A stretch of 64,000 nucleotides of DNA from Deinococcus aerolatus (lineage in GTDB: Bacteria > Deinococcota > Deinococci > Deinococcales > Deinococcaceae), in assembly GCF_014647055.1 (NCBI RefSeq), contig NZ_BMOL01000007.1:124001-188000 (forward strand), read 5' to 3'. Positions 63,609-64,000 of the stretch are shown here, piece after piece; the first letter of the stretch is position 1; each line of letters begins with the position of its first letter. A model generated the notes under the pieces. That model did no database searches and was not told where the DNA came from. It worked only from the letters and a program-made list of their open reading frames with translations. A program made the position numbers and the translations under genes.

Positions 63609-64000
63609 ATGGGTCAGCCGCGCGAGCTTCGGCGTCTTAATCGCCGCGCCGTTACACAATTGCTGTTTACCGAGGCGGGAGCCACCCGGCCGCAGCTGGC
63701 CGACCGGACCGGACTGTCCAAGGTCACCGTCAACGTCGTGGTACAGGAACTGCTCATTCACGGCATCGCCCGGCTGTCCATCTCGTCGGACCAGGGCATG
63801 GGCCGCACCCCTCACATGGTCGAGTTGCAGCCGCAGGTTGGCGCGGTGCTGGCCATTAGTCTGCAACCCACCGACATTTACACGCACCTGAACGGCCTGG
63901 CTGGCGGTGAGGCCCGGACCCGGCAGACCCACTGCGCCGAACCCGAACTGACCGCGGCACTGCTGGGGGTACTCGCCGAGGCGCTGGCCGAAGACACCTA
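63609..64000 (+). CDS. ROK family transcriptional regulator, N-terminal part
   Basis: The first 130 codons of a gene that runs past the right edge. An N-terminal winged helix (RRLNRRAVTQLL ... TRPQLADRTGLSKVTVNVVVQELL) is typical of NagC/XylR-type ROK repressors. The segment GRTPHMVELQPQVGAVLAIS is the usual junction to the sugar-kinase-like domain, which is not yet visible. ROK regulators respond to sugars or amino sugars. Shine-Dalgarno AGGAG 6 nt before the ATG. The target genes would lie to the right. Confidence 0.85.
   Translation, partial: MGQPRELRRLNRRAVTQLLFTEAGATRPQLADRTGLSKVTVNVVVQELLIHGIARLSISSDQGMGRTPHMVELQPQVGAVLAISLQPTDIYTHLNGLAGGEARTRQTHCAEPELTAALLGVLAEALAEDT

Overview
The window looks like chromosomal DNA from a member of the genus Deinococcus. 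It is GC-rich, and more than twenty genes carry a TANNNT -10 box only 5-8 nt before the start codon, the leaderless layout that is common in this genus. Several details fit the same group: a 17-bp radiation/desiccation response motif (RDRM, the DdrO operator) before gyrA, a PriA that has lost its helicase motifs, and an aspartate aminotransferase of the Ic type. No insertion sequence, prophage, CRISPR array, tRNA or rRNA was found. Genes are dense and mostly housekeeping.

Region by region. 1-5.2 kb: an alpha-E/ATP-grasp pair (the first gene is cut by the window edge), plsX with a NYN-domain protein, a DUF309 protein, thioredoxin and an RBBP9-type hydrolase. 5.3-6.4 kb: three overlapping Roadblock/LC7 genes. 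6.4-10.4 kb: gyrA under an RDRM, then a Crp/Fnr regulator with its own promoter and inverted repeat. 10.4-18 kb: serine dehydratase, a pseudouridine synthase, truB, gatA, a PP2C phosphatase, ridA and a PSP1/RicT-like protein. 18-25 kb: an M3 oligoendopeptidase, a secreted VWA protein, a membrane protein, a LysM/phosphodiester-glycosidase protein, and rbfA with a thioesterase. 25-31 kb: LmbE deacetylase, DUF4870 and rnhA on overlapping divergent promoters, a GNAT, an M42 peptidase, apaG, queA and a second NYN protein.

31-42.9 kb: an aminotransferase, then a MarR regulator followed by an unusual fusion of an extradiol-dioxygenase-like protein and an esterase. This resembles the MhqR/MhqO/MhqD quinone-response system of Bacillus. 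Next come a P1B-4 metal-exporting ATPase with an operator, a cell-wall amidase, a RelA/SpoT-domain protein and a DEAD-box RNA helicase. 42.9-46.8 kb: ilvB-ilvN-ilvC preceded by a 17-codon leader peptide rich in Leu, Val and Ile and by an intrinsic terminator, a textbook attenuator that has become leaderless. 46.8-54.3 kb: priA, a small basic protein, queG, glutaminyl cyclotransferase, tmk, a Nif3 protein and an HSL-type esterase. 54.3-58.9 kb: thiolase and a FadB-like fusion, divergent from a quinone oxidoreductase. 58.9-61.2 kb: ispE, ispD and ubiX. 61.5-64 kb: a GH114 lipoprotein, a sirtuin, a 135-bp structured repeat and a ROK regulator cut by the window edge.

The most unusual signals are regulatory: the ilv attenuator, the tiny leaderless ORFs coupled to rbfA and ubiX, the MhqR-like locus with its fused enzyme, the three-gene Roadblock cluster, and the structured repeat beside the sirtuin. 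Function calls rest on motifs read by eye; no database search was run.
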